Below are positions 25,601 to 34,412 of a stretch of 64,000 bases of DNA, piece by piece (the stretch's first letter is position 1; every line of letters starts with the position of its first letter). Location: NCBI GenBank assembly GCA_943788025.1, contig CALSOR010000002.1:1054001-1118000 (forward strand). The letters are read 5' to 3'. The position numbers and the translations under genes are program-made. The notes beneath the pieces were generated by a model. That model was not told the DNA's origin. It searched no databases and saw nothing but the letters and a program-made list of their open reading frames with translations. The DNA is from JABAAE01 sp905480545 (GTDB lineage Bacteria > Planctomycetota > Planctomycetia > Pirellulales > Pirellulaceae).

Positions 25601-26620
25601 TTACCAAACGACTTTCGTAAATTTACCGAAGATCATTCGCCCGGCGCTTTTTTGCAAGACGCTCGTTACATCGATTTCGACGTTTTTGCCAACATAATCT
25701 CGGCCATTTTCGACAACGATCATGGTGCCGTCGTCCAAGTATCCGATGCCCTGACTTGATTCCTCTCCGACCTTGACGATCGTAACCTGGACGGTTTCGC
25801 CGGGTAAGAAAATCGGTTTGAGTGAATTTGCAATGTCGTTCAAGTTGATGACCATCACGTTATGGAGTTTGGCAACCTTGTTTAAGTTGTAGTCGCCAGT
25901 CACGATTTTGGCTTCTAAGTGCTTTGCCAATAAAACCAGCTTCATGTCGACCGCTTGTCCGTCGAACTCAGGAAGTTCACGTTCGTAAATACGGAAGTCG
26001 ACGCTGTCTTCTTTTCGCAATCGATTCAAGATGTCCAGACCGCGGCGACCTCGAGTTCGCTTTAACTTGTCTCCGCTGTCTGCAATCGATTGCAATTCGA
26101 CTAATACGAAGCGTGGCATAATCACTTGGTCATCGATGATTCCCGTCTCCATCAGATCGGCGATCCTGCCGTCAATTACAACCGACGTATCCAACAAGAA
26201 AGGCTTATTGCCCTTAACATCCTTTGAAAATTCGATGTAGGGAATGATGAATCGAAAATCCTCTTGGGTCTGCATTAAGATGCTGACACAGACATAGCAG
26301 AATACCGGTGTGGCAATCAGCTTGAAATAGAACTGGTAGAACTGGAAAGATCCTGGCTCCTCGAGGTTCTTAAAGGTCGGCTCAAAGACATAGCCAAGAA
26401 AAACGGTTAGCAGCAAACCAATCGCAACGCCGAAGTAGACGCTGGAAATGACTTCGACACGTTTTCTGGGAATCACAACGTCGATAATGATGACTGCGAA
26501 CGCAATAAGCATCGCGGCTGGAATCGCGAAGAACAGCGTTGGCGATTTATCCAAAGCGATCGTCGTGCCAACACAGAAAGCAATAAGGAGAAAAACTCCC
26601 CTCAGAATCCAAAGTGCCAT
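25601..26620 (-). CDS. PIN/TRAM domain membrane protein (YacL-like)
   Basis: A 339-residue integral membrane protein with four N-terminal transmembrane helices (about 1-125), then a PIN nuclease-like domain starting LLDTSVVIDGRIADL (about 142-156, with acidic metal-site Asp residues) and containing IVTGDYNLNKVA, and a C-terminal TRAM domain (about 270-335, GQGIGYLDDGTMIVVE), a nucleic-acid-binding fold. This architecture is that of Bacillus YacL and its homologues, of uncertain function; RNA binding or cleavage at the membrane is the family inference. The start ATG 26620 agrees with the first hydrophobic helix. It is separated from the dGTPase-like gene by about 200 bp. Confidence 0.92.
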   Translation of the reverse strand: MALWILRGVFLLIAFCVGTTIALDKSPTLFFAIPAAMLIAFAVIIIDVVIPRKRVEVISSVYFGVAIGLLLTVFLGYVFEPTFKNLEEPGSFQFYQFYFKLIATPVFCYVCVSILMQTQEDFRFIIPYIEFSKDVKGNKPFLLDTSVVIDGRIADLMETGIIDDQVIMPRFVLVELQSIADSGDKLKRTRGRRGLDILNRLRKEDSVDFRIYERELPEFDGQAVDMKLVLLAKHLEAKIVTGDYNLNKVAKLHNVMVINLNDIANSLKPIFLPGETVQVTIVKVGEESSQGIGYLDDGTMIVVENGRDYVGKNVEIDVTSVLQKSAGRMIFGKFTKVVW

Positions 26621-26817
26621 GACAGTAAATTACGGTGAGGGATATGAAAGTGAGTATGAAAAACTTGCCCGGGAGGGCGGTATGATTGCATTGTTTTTCA
26701 CCGTTACGAATAGATTTCCGCACGAAAACCATGCTGAATCTTCTTCGTAGTTGTGGATTGTATTAGGAATAACCAGAGTCACAACACTCTCATTATTTCC
26801 CGATTCCCTTAAAATGC

Positions 26818-27969
26818 CTAGCCCCGAATTTGATTTCCTGTTATTCGCTCAAATGTTTGTTCGAAGAATCGGTCTGTCATGCCTGCGATGTATTCTCCCG
26901 CCATACGGCTTATCCCGATTGAATGAGCACGAGGAAGGTACTTTTCTGGAAATAGACTTGGATCGGCAACGTATTTAGCGTAGAGCTCTTGAATTCGAGA
27001 CTGGGCCTCGCTTCGCATGGCTATCAATTTCTCATGTCGATATACATTTTGATAAAGAAACGACTCCAATTCCCTTTTCATTTCTCCGAGCTCGCTTGAC
27101 GGTTCGATCAAAAATTCCGATGCACGAACATCGTCTACAGATTGAAACTGCCGTTGATCCAATGATTTTCCTAATGTATCCAGCAGGTCGACCACCTGGA
27201 GATCGAGCAAGCGGTGAACGAGCGCTTTTCTCCGCATTCCAGAATCCAAGCCCGCATGCTGCGAATCAACATATTTTAAACAATTACGGATCAAGCCGAG
27301 GTTTTCTAGCTCATCTAGGTCAACCAGACGTAATTTGAGTGCGTCATCGGTGTCATGAGCGTCGTACGTCATGCTATCCGCGGCATCGACCAGTTGAACT
27401 TCCAATGCAGGTCGCGGGCCTGTTCCCGATTTATCAACCCGTCTAGCTTGCCCCTCTAAAACTTCCAGTGACAAATTTAATCCTGGAAAATCCGGATAGC
27501 GGATCTCAATTTCTTCGACAATGGTCAATCCAAATTGATTGTGAGAAAACCCACCAATATCGACCATGCATTCCGAAAGAGCATCTTCGCCGGCATGTCC
27601 GTAGGGCGGATGCCCAATATCGTGACATAACGCGAGAGCTTCGATCAAGTCCTCGTTTAGTCGAGTTGCCCGACCGATGGTTCTTGCAATGCTGGCGACC
27701 TCTTGCGTATGGGTCAAACGGGTTCGGTGGTAGTCGCCCATTTCACCGGTAAAGACTTGCATCTTTCCGCTTAAGCGACGATACGCTGAACTGTGAAGAA
27801 TCCGATCTCGATCGCGTTGGAATGGACTGCGAAACGGGCTGTCCGGTTCAGCGTGTTTTCGCCCTAATGATTCATAACTTTTTGTTGCATAAGGAGCCAG
27901 CAGTTTTGACTCGCGATCGACAAATCCCTCAAGAATCGAATTTGCCATTGCCAATTTTTCCACCGACAT
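26818..27969 (-). CDS. dgt: Deoxyguanosinetriphosphate triphosphohydrolase-like HD protein
   Basis: A 383-residue HD-superfamily enzyme that removes triphosphate from dNTPs. I chose ATG 27969 (AGG eight bases upstream); an ATG at 28023 in the same frame abuts the fba terminator and is less likely. The family opening YRRLSGKMQVF is followed by the metal site residues: His87 (RLTHTQEV), His116-Asp117 (CHDIGHPPYGHAGE) and a distal Asp in MTYDAHDTDDAL. Length and motifs fit the Dgt type-2-like family used to keep dNTP pools low. It follows fba with the terminator between them, so it is probably transcribed from its own promoter. Substrate preference (dGTP versus others) cannot be read. Confidence 0.9.
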   Translation of the reverse strand: MSVEKLAMANSILEGFVDRESKLLAPYATKSYESLGRKHAEPDSPFRSPFQRDRDRILHSSAYRRLSGKMQVFTGEMGDYHRTRLTHTQEVASIARTIGRATRLNEDLIEALALCHDIGHPPYGHAGEDALSECMVDIGGFSHNQFGLTIVEEIEIRYPDFPGLNLSLEVLEGQARRVDKSGTGPRPALEVQLVDAADSMTYDAHDTDDALKLRLVDLDELENLGLIRNCLKYVDSQHAGLDSGMRRKALVHRLLDLQVVDLLDTLGKSLDQRQFQSVDDVRASEFLIEPSSELGEMKRELESFLYQNVYRHEKLIAMRSEAQSRIQELYAKYVADPSLFPEKYLPRAHSIGISRMAGEYIAGMTDRFFEQTFERITGNQIRG

Positions 27970-28024
27970 CCTGCTAACCTGCTCGTCTCTTTTTTTGAAC
28001 CTAAATGCATCGCACTTTATCATC

Positions 28025-28053
28025 AAAAAACGCCGAGGAAAAATTCCTCGGCG
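28025..28053 (-). terminator. Rho-independent terminator of fba
   Basis: A perfect 10-bp stem cgccgaggaa/ttcctcggcg with a 3-nt loop, followed on the minus strand by six T. It lies about 33 bp after the aldolase stop. Confidence 0.92.
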
Positions 28054-28085
28054 GTCGTCTCAAAATGCGAATTGAACTCGATTGA

Positions 28086-29102
28086 TTAAACCGATGCTGT
28101 AGCGCGGAATTTACTTGCGTTGCCAGCTTGACCAAATGCCGTCATTCTCGCGATGCAAACTTCTTTCATTGCAACACGTGCGGGCTTCAGGTAATCTCGC
28201 GGATCGAATTTCTCAGGTGATTGCATCAGTACTTTGCGAATCGCGCCGGTAATCGCAAGTCGATTATCGGTGTCGACGTTGATTTTTCGGACGCCAGATT
28301 TGATGCCGCGTTGAATTTCTTCGACTGGAACGCCCCATGTTTGCTTAATCGAGCCCCCGAATTCATTGATGATGTCTTGAAGCTCTTGTGGGACAGATGA
28401 ACTGCCATGCATTACTAAGTGGCAGTTGGGAAGTCGCTTGTGAATTGCTTCAATCCGATCCATCGCCAAGACTTCACCGTCAGGTTTTCGGGTGAATTTA
28501 TAGGCGCCATGGCTGGTGCCGATCGCAACGGCCAATGCGTCACATCCGGTTTCTGCGACAAATCGCTCGGCTTCTTCCGGATCGGTCAACAGTTGTTCTT
28601 TCGAAAGTTGACCAACGGCACCGTGTCCGTCTTCCTGTTCACCTTCACCCGATTCCAATGAACCGAGGCAACCCAATTCGCCTTCAACTGAAACGCCTTT
28701 TGCATGCGCCAATTTAACAACGTCAGCGGTCACTTTTACATTGTAGTCGTAGTCAGCAGGAGTTTTTCCATCTTCTTCCAGCGAGCCGTCCATCATCACG
28801 GAGGTGAATCCGTTTTCGATTGCGCTCAAGCAGGTTTCAACGCTGTTGCCGTGATCTTGATGCATAACGGTCGGAATATGAGGATAAAGCTCAGTTGCAG
28901 CCAACATCAAGTGTCGAAGGTAGTTGTCTTGTGAGTAAGATCGTGCGCCACGCGAGGCCTGGATAATGACGGGAGAGTCTGTTTCGTCAGCCGCTTCCAT
29001 GATCGACTGAATCTGCTCCATGTTATTGACATTGAATGCCGCAACGCCGTAATCGTTTTCTGCTGCATGATCCAATACGACTCGCAACGGGACTAAAGCC
29101 AT
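28086..29102 (-). CDS. fba: Class II fructose-bisphosphate aldolase
   Basis: A 338-residue zinc-dependent aldolase that interconverts fructose 1,6-bisphosphate with dihydroxyacetone phosphate and glyceraldehyde 3-phosphate. It starts MALVPLRVVLDHAAEN with the family motif YGVAAFNVNNMEQ, followed by PTVMHQDHG (zinc/catalytic region), VSVEGELGCLGS, AIGTSHGAYKF (zinc His) and LVMHGSSSVP (zinc His), then INVDTDNRLA in the phosphate site. Length and motifs match the Calvin-cycle-like class II subtype common in planctomycetes. A strong AAGGAG lies before the ATG. It is a single-gene unit with its own candidate promoter and a strong terminator. Confidence 0.97.
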   Translation of the reverse strand: MALVPLRVVLDHAAENDYGVAAFNVNNMEQIQSIMEAADETDSPVIIQASRGARSYSQDNYLRHLMLAATELYPHIPTVMHQDHGNSVETCLSAIENGFTSVMMDGSLEEDGKTPADYDYNVKVTADVVKLAHAKGVSVEGELGCLGSLESGEGEQEDGHGAVGQLSKEQLLTDPEEAERFVAETGCDALAVAIGTSHGAYKFTRKPDGEVLAMDRIEAIHKRLPNCHLVMHGSSSVPQELQDIINEFGGSIKQTWGVPVEEIQRGIKSGVRKINVDTDNRLAITGAIRKVLMQSPEKFDPRDYLKPARVAMKEVCIARMTAFGQAGNASKFRATASV

Positions 29103-29108
29103 TTTTTT

Positions 29109-29131
29109 CTCCTTGTCAGCCAGTGGGCTGA
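29109..29131 (-). promoter_or_regulatory. fba leader hairpin and ribosome binding site
   Basis: On the minus strand a 6-bp stem tcagcc/ggctga (29116-29131) lies immediately upstream of the AAGGAG site (29109-29114). Such placement could modulate ribosome access, but there is no conserved riboswitch pattern. Confidence 0.35.
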
Positions 29132-29165
29132 TCGTTTTTAAAAAGTTTGAAATGAGTTAAACATC

Positions 29166-29195
29166 ATTATCATGGATTTTTCGTACGTTTCACAA
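29166..29195 (-). promoter_or_regulatory. Candidate sigma-70-type promoter of fba
   Basis: On the minus strand TTGTGA (29190-29195) and GATAAT (29166-29171) are separated by 18 bp, giving a leader of about 55 nt before the aldolase ATG. It is a reasonable match by eye only. Confidence 0.4.
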
Positions 29196-29250
29196 GCCAT
29201 CATGCATCGAAAACAAATCATGCACCGCAACCATCAATTAGCGGAGTAAT

Positions 29251-30141
29251 CTAGTCCGTAATCGATTCAAGTGGTTGATTGCTGCTTCCAGAATCGAATA
29301 AATCGTCTTGCTGAGTTTGGGCAATCCGGATGACCAATAAGCGAATCGATCCATCTTCGTTGACAAAGAACGCATCACCCAGGCCGAATGTTCGATCTTG
29401 GGCACCTACTTGGGAAGCTGATAGGATAAGTGACTCTCCCAACGCTAACGTTGCATCCAATCGCAATTCGGCGAACGAGATGGAATCTCTTTTCATTTCA
29501 TATCGCAAAGAACTGTTAGCTGTGGTGACAACTTGTTTGGCTTCACCGAATAGAATCTCGGGAACCAACAACAGGCGAACGTTGCCCTCTCCTTTGGCGA
29601 ACGATCGAACCATCAATTCCGGCTGAGCTGCGGAGCGAGAATTACCGCGGCGGTATCCATCTTTTTCTTCGATAAACCATTGCAGTTCCGGCTGAACACT
29701 TTTGGTGGCAATGCGAAACGGCTTGCCAGATCGAGATTGAAGACGACGGCGAGGTGCGGTTTTCGGTTCCGTTGAGTCAACGGCGGTTCCTTCCTCTTTG
29801 ATTTCTTCATTTAATAAAGCCTGATACTGATTTGGCAATCTACCGCTGGCGGTTGCCAAGCGTAGGCCGTTTCGGTCCCATACTTTGCGCTGTTCCAAAT
29901 CGATTCGCGTCACATCAAGTGTATTCCATAGCTCATCAAGCAACTGAACCTTTGATGCCGGAATGCTAATTTGGCTGATCTCGATCACAACGCTGTCTGG
30001 AGACATTGCAGATTGTTTTAGTAACAGTTCACTGGCGTCTTTGCTCTGCCCGCGAAATTTTTTTTGCCACAAAAACGCGCAGCCGGAAAAACTAGGAAGG
30101 CAAACGCTCAGCAGCACTACGATTAGAAATGGGGATTTCAT
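29251..30141 (-). CDS. Predicted lipoprotein, function unknown
   Basis: A 296-residue protein. I chose ATG 30141 because it starts MKSPFLIVVLLSVCLPSFSGC, a lipoprotein signal with Cys21 as the lipidated residue (FSGC box); the frame extends 18 codons upstream without improving it. The mature part begins with basic and Ser-rich residues, then a mixed alpha/beta region with SPDSVVIEISQISIP and LRLATASGRLP, and a beta-rich C-terminal half (about 180-285, ending LLVIRIAQ). I do not recognise a domain; planctomycete lipoproteins of this kind are common. It lies 120 bp after the glycosyltransferase gene on the same strand and may share its transcript. Confidence 0.75.
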   Translation of the reverse strand: MKSPFLIVVLLSVCLPSFSGCAFLWQKKFRGQSKDASELLLKQSAMSPDSVVIEISQISIPASKVQLLDELWNTLDVTRIDLEQRKVWDRNGLRLATASGRLPNQYQALLNEEIKEEGTAVDSTEPKTAPRRRLQSRSGKPFRIATKSVQPELQWFIEEKDGYRRGNSRSAAQPELMVRSFAKGEGNVRLLLVPEILFGEAKQVVTTANSSLRYEMKRDSISFAELRLDATLALGESLILSASQVGAQDRTFGLGDAFFVNEDGSIRLLVIRIAQTQQDDLFDSGSSNQPLESITD

Positions 30142-30260
30142 CGAGCCTTGATTAAGGAAAAATAGATTGGCAGCGAAGAGATAGCAAAAACCCATAGGTA
30201 TTGAAAACCCAATTCATCAAAACGCACCCAGCGGTGAAGACTCAGGCCCAAAAATGCGAC

Positions 30261-31664
30261 TCAGGCACTCGATGCCTGTGAGATGCGTCGCCTTTGAACG
30301 CATGATAAAAGCACTTGAATGCCAACGATTGCTAGCACCGCAATGATGGCGGTTAAAGGAGCACGCATGCGCATGTTGCTCCAATAAACCAAATGCAAAC
30401 CTTGGAATGCCATCACCATCGTTGCCGACCCAAACAACACGTTTCGAAATGGCTTCTTTTGTGATGCAAAGAGGATCGCAAGCAACCCTGTGCCTGCTGC
30501 CAAAAAGAGGGTTGAGTACCAAACTGCAGAGCCCATTTGAATCGCCCATTTTAATTTCGATTCATCAGCGGATGCATTGGATGGAATCACGGACCAAAAC
30601 CGAACGACGCGAACCCAAGTGGAATAGAGAAACATGGTTGGTCGACGTTGGATCGTGGCAATCGATCTTCTGTAATACAACCGATCTTTTTTTAGTTCAT
30701 CGACCGTTCCGTCTGGTTTTTGGCTTTCGGTGCGAATGTTCAAGACGACGTTGCGTAATTCTGCCTCACCATTCCATGCTTCAGTTTGCTCTGTTTTCAA
30801 GTAATCGTAGAAGCAATCATTGTTCCCAAGATAGAGCGTGTAGCCGCCATGTGTCGTTGCAAAAATGGGCTTGCCGATCTCCAAATGGTTACGCAACATC
30901 CAGGGTGAAAGCACCAAGAGAATAGCGATCCCAAACCATGTCGCTTGGATCAGTCGCTGACGTAAGGGGTGTGATTGAACCGGCGGTTGCGTCCGATCTG
31001 TTTCCGAAAAAAACCACCGTGAGAAGCGTCGTGTGAAATTGAAGTTGCTAAAAATGGCGGAAATTACAATTGACGAAAGAAGCAAGCCGCCCCAGATGAC
31101 AAACGTGGGACGGCACAGTGACGAGACGCCGGCCAAAATGCCCAGCACGAAAAAATGACGGGTGGTAAATGTCGCCTGAAATATTTGGGTCGAATAGGCA
31201 AGGCAAGCCGTCGCGAGAAATGTGGCGAAAGTCTCGGTCATGACCAGAGAGGATTGCTGCAGCAAAATCGGATCGACGGCGACCAGAATTGCGACGCCTG
31301 CACAGCCGAGCGGCTTGATTCCAACACAGCGTGCAAAAACAAAGCCGAAATAAATCGTGCCCAAGCCCAGAAGAAAATGAAAGCCGGCAACCAGCGTCAA
31401 TGAAAGGTTTTGATTGACCACGAATCCGGACAGAATCAGCGGATAGAGTGGCGGGCGGAAAGCGGTTGGCTGGATTGGGCCGTCACCAAAACTCTGGCCG
31501 AAAACCCCCATCGTTGCGACGTTCTCCGAAATTTGACGGTAAGCGTCGGGATCCGCTTGTAGATTGGAAGAAAAAAGGATTAGAAAAGCAAGCCGAACGC
31601 AACCGCCGACCAACAATGCGATCATCAACGCTTTTTTTATCGGATCGCTTGGTTGCATCGACAC
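30261..31664 (-). CDS. Integral membrane glycosyltransferase, GT39/ArnT-like
   Basis: A 467-residue multi-pass protein (about ten hydrophobic segments). Near the N-terminus the first periplasmic loop reads QADPDAYRQISENV and GPIQPTAFRPPLYPLILS; an Asp-containing loop followed by RPPLYP is the signature of PMT_2/GT83-type transferases that move sugars from polyprenyl-phosphate donors to lipid or protein acceptors. YLGNNDCFYDY in the large C-terminal-half loop also fits. The start is GTG 31664 or ATG 31658; the stop of the kinase gene is at 31666, so they are nearly contiguous and probably translationally coupled. Acceptor and donor are unknown. Confidence 0.82.
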   Translation of the reverse strand: MSMQPSDPIKKALMIALLVGGCVRLAFLILFSSNLQADPDAYRQISENVATMGVFGQSFGDGPIQPTAFRPPLYPLILSGFVVNQNLSLTLVAGFHFLLGLGTIYFGFVFARCVGIKPLGCAGVAILVAVDPILLQQSSLVMTETFATFLATACLAYSTQIFQATFTTRHFFVLGILAGVSSLCRPTFVIWGGLLLSSIVISAIFSNFNFTRRFSRWFFSETDRTQPPVQSHPLRQRLIQATWFGIAILLVLSPWMLRNHLEIGKPIFATTHGGYTLYLGNNDCFYDYLKTEQTEAWNGEAELRNVVLNIRTESQKPDGTVDELKKDRLYYRRSIATIQRRPTMFLYSTWVRVVRFWSVIPSNASADESKLKWAIQMGSAVWYSTLFLAAGTGLLAILFASQKKPFRNVLFGSATMVMAFQGLHLVYWSNMRMRAPLTAIIAVLAIVGIQVLLSCVQRRRISQASSA

Positions 31665-31665
31665 G

Positions 31666-32604
31666 CTAGATTTCTTCGTGTTCCACTTTGCGAATCATTC
31701 GAAGAAAATGCTCCATCGATTCTGGTCGATCATTCGGGTTGGGTTTGATGCAAGTCATTACCGCTTTGACTAACTCGGGGGTCAGTTTCGGATTGAGTGA
31801 AATCAACTCGATTGGAGGTCGGGAATCATGTGCCAACGCCGCTTTTCCTGTTGTGTCAGAGCTGGACCAAGGATGATCAAAAACTAACATTCTGAAACAG
31901 GTGACACCGAAGGCAAAAATATCGACTCGCTTATCAGTTTGGCGGCGGCGCACGATTTCAGGAGCCATGTAAAGTGGTGTCCCGGTTCGATTGCCAGGTC
32001 GCCGGAAATTCGGTTCATCCGGAACCGACAATCCGAAGTCGATCAGTTTAAGCCAGTCGAGGCTTTCGTGGCAAATGAAGTTTCGTGGGCAAACGTCGCG
32101 ATGGATAAAACCGGCATTATGGACAGCGCCAATGGCTTCGGCCATTTGCTTGATGAGCGTGACACGTTTGCCGTTCAGGCGTTGTGACCGTTCGTTAATC
32201 AACGTATCCAACCCTGGACCGTTGATGTATTCCATCAGAATGTAGGGTTGATTTTGCGTTGTGTTGCCGACCTCATAGGTTTGCACAATGCGTTCATGAG
32301 TCAACTTCAGAGCGATTTCACCTTCGGAAGGTTTCTTCAAACCGATAAAGCGTTCCTCAAATTGCGTTGATTTTTCGACATCGAGGAATTTTAAGCCAAC
32401 GGTTTTCCCGGTCACAAACTCCTTGGCAACGCGAAACTGCGACATCGTGCCATTAAACGCATGCTTATCCAATTCGAAACGCGTTGCGACGTCGAGCTTT
32501 TGCCCTTTTCGAGAGACTGGAGTTTTTTTTGGGCCTTCAGAATCAATGGATGGTGCGTCGTCTTTTTTTCCAAAGAGGCCTTTGATTTTGTCGAAAAAAG
32601 ACAT
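31666..32604 (-). CDS. Hanks-type protein kinase with atypical catalytic loop
   Basis: A 312-residue cytosolic protein with a kinase fold. I chose ATG 32604; the frame extends upstream with no better start. After a basic, low-complexity N-terminus (1-40) the domain has the ATP-site Lys72 (VGLKFLD), HRD at 168-170, Asn175, DFG at 189-191 and APE at 214-216. Two features are unusual: no GxGxxG loop is seen (the segment reads AFNGTMSQF), and the loop after HRD is VCPRN instead of LKPxN, so the usual Lys is Cys172. The HRD Asp and DFG are intact, so it may still be active. No transmembrane segment. It lies between accD (94 bp upstream) and the glycosyltransferase. Confidence 0.88.
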   Translation of the reverse strand: MSFFDKIKGLFGKKDDAPSIDSEGPKKTPVSRKGQKLDVATRFELDKHAFNGTMSQFRVAKEFVTGKTVGLKFLDVEKSTQFEERFIGLKKPSEGEIALKLTHERIVQTYEVGNTTQNQPYILMEYINGPGLDTLINERSQRLNGKRVTLIKQMAEAIGAVHNAGFIHRDVCPRNFICHESLDWLKLIDFGLSVPDEPNFRRPGNRTGTPLYMAPEIVRRRQTDKRVDIFAFGVTCFRMLVFDHPWSSSDTTGKAALAHDSRPPIELISLNPKLTPELVKAVMTCIKPNPNDRPESMEHFLRMIRKVEHEEI

Positions 32605-32698
32605 GGATACCGTGCAAATCTGATGAAAAGAAATCGAGTCTCTTAGGTAGCGTGGTTCCGAATCCACTCACCCCGTTCGTTTCAGTATGAAAGAACGA

Positions 32699-33562
32699 TC
32701 ATTTCCCGCAATAGTCAATTGCGCGAGCAATTTCAGATTTTAATTTTTCACGTGTGACAATCCGATCGATGTAGCCATGTTCCAGCAAGAATTCACTTGT
32801 TTGAAACCCTTCGGGAAGCTCGACACCGATGGTTGCTTTGATTGTCCGCGGGCCAGCAAAGCCGATTAATGCTTTCGGTTCCGCGAATACCAAATCGCCC
32901 AACGAGGCGAAACTGGCAGCAACACCGCCCATCGTTGGATTCGTTAAAACCGAAATAAACAGCCCACCTGCCGCATCGTATTTGGCTAGTGCTGCCGAAA
33001 CTTTTGCCATTTGCATCAACGACAGAATTCCTTCGTGCATGCGAGCTCCACCGCCGCTACCGCTGACGATAATCAGCGGCAGATTTTGTTCGATCGCCCG
33101 TTCTATCAATCGAGTCAGTTTTTCACCTACGACTGAGCCCATACTGCCCATAATAAAAGCCGAATCGGTGACACCAAACGCGACGCGGCGGGCTCGAACC
33201 ATCCCCGTTCCTGTGAGGGCGGCTTCGCGAAGCCCCGTACGCTTCTGCTCAGAGTGAATTCGGTCAGAGTATTTCTTCTGATCTGAAAATTCTAGAGGAT
33301 CGGCAGGATGCAGTTCGGAGTCCCATTCCACAAAAGTCCCATCATCGAGTACTTGCTTGATTCGATCCTTTGCCGAAACATAGAAATGATGATCACATTC
33401 GGGGCAAGTGTTCAGTGCTCGAAGCATTTCTTTGCGAAAGATCGCCTCATTGCATCCAGGGCAACGTAGCCAAAGACCTTCAGGAATCCCTTTCCTACGG
33501 ATTTTGTTCTTGCTGCCTGAAGACTGGCTTGGCTCTGATGGAGCTGGAAGTACTTTGGACAT
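32699..33562 (-). CDS. accD: Acetyl-CoA carboxylase carboxyltransferase subunit beta
   Basis: A 287-residue subunit that, with AccA, transfers carboxyl from biotin to acetyl-CoA, making malonyl-CoA for fatty acid synthesis. The N-terminal four-cysteine zinc ribbon is complete (C34-x2-C37, C53-x2-C56). The carboxyltransferase domain shows DSAFIMGSMGSVVGEK, SGSGGARMHEG and LTNPTMGGVAASFASLGD, the last two forming the CoA/oxyanion site. Length is normal for AccD. No accA lies nearby, so the subunits are split in the genome. It starts the minus-strand run accD - kinase - glycosyltransferase. Confidence 0.97.
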   Translation of the reverse strand: MSKVLPAPSEPSQSSGSKNKIRRKGIPEGLWLRCPGCNEAIFRKEMLRALNTCPECDHHFYVSAKDRIKQVLDDGTFVEWDSELHPADPLEFSDQKKYSDRIHSEQKRTGLREAALTGTGMVRARRVAFGVTDSAFIMGSMGSVVGEKLTRLIERAIEQNLPLIIVSGSGGGARMHEGILSLMQMAKVSAALAKYDAAGGLFISVLTNPTMGGVAASFASLGDLVFAEPKALIGFAGPRTIKATIGVELPEGFQTSEFLLEHGYIDRIVTREKLKSEIARAIDYCGK

Positions 33563-33836
33563 CTTTTATTTTTGAATGCTGAATATCGAAATGAATTCGA
33601 AACGAACAGTTGCACAATCTGCGGCTGCACATTTCACTTGTTTCAAGTCCCGAAACTAAATCAATTCCTTGCAATCTTAACTACACCGGCGAAAATTTTC
33701 GAGGTGAAAAAGGCCGGGGGACTAGGCTTTACGCCTCGTCAGGCGGTCCATTTAAGGCTGTTCGACCTGATTTTATCGATAGAGGAAAGATTGGCGACGA
33801 CCTGTGAACGCAGGCACACCGGATTTGTCTTGAGTT

Positions 33837-34412
33837 TTAAGTTCCGATTTTCGCCTGTGTTACGTCAATCACTTCCCAGCCACATGTTTCGCATTCTGAA
33901 CTCCATAAATCGCCGATTTCGACATCTTCAAGAATGGATTGAGAAATGGTCGCCAAAGGTTCTGGCACAACGAGAATGACTTTGCCATCCCGGTTTTTCC
34001 GAACAATCTTGTTTAATGCTTTGACGACGCGATCCTTAGCGGATCGAAGCGATTCACCTTCGGGTGGACAGGTCGATTCCGGATTATCCGCAAAGTTCCG
34101 ATAAGTTCGCGGTTGTGTGGACTTGAGGTCCTCGATCAACTTGCCATGCCAAAGGCCGTGATTTAGGTTTTTGAAGCCTTCGATAATTTTGATTTTTGCT
34201 TTTCCGCCGCGATTTAATTTTTCCGCAGTTTGAATCGCCGACTTGCATGGTGATGTATAAATTCGCGTGATGTCGAATTCTGCCAACTCGGTTGCAGCGC
34301 GCTGGACTTGCTCTTCACCCGCGGCGCTCAGCGGAATGTCCAAACAACCTTTTATTCGGCCTTGTTCATCGAACTCAGTCGAACCGGGACGTACCAAAAA
34401 TATCTTAAGCAT
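33837..34412 (-). CDS. Histidine-phosphatase-fold protein lacking catalytic histidines
   Basis: A 191-residue protein whose whole length follows the phosphoglycerate-mutase/histidine-phosphatase pattern (DEQGRIKGCLDIPLSAAGEEQ, IYTSPCKSAIQTAE, PPEGESLRSAKDRV). However the RHG motif is R8-P9-G10, so the phosphorylated His is Pro; the second catalytic position, normally SHG, is P150-E151-P; the pocket Arg of the LxRxxQTA stretch is Lys57, and the Glu of the LxE motif is Asn82. All four signature residues are thus replaced while the scaffold stays intact, so a non-catalytic or altered role is likely. It overlaps rpe by 8 nt and is probably coupled to it. Confidence 0.85.
   Translation of the reverse strand: MLKIFLVRPGSTEFDEQGRIKGCLDIPLSAAGEEQVQRAATELAEFDITRIYTSPCKSAIQTAEKLNRGGKAKIKIIEGFKNLNHGLWHGKLIEDLKSTQPRTYRNFADNPESTCPPEGESLRSAKDRVVKALNKIVRKNRDGKVILVVPEPLATISQSILEDVEIGDLWSSECETCGWEVIDVTQAKIGT

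Noticed and set aside
33732..33745. Hairpin cgcct-cgtc-aggcg in the gap after accD
   Set aside because: Short stem with no T run and no conserved RNA family pattern; could be chance.
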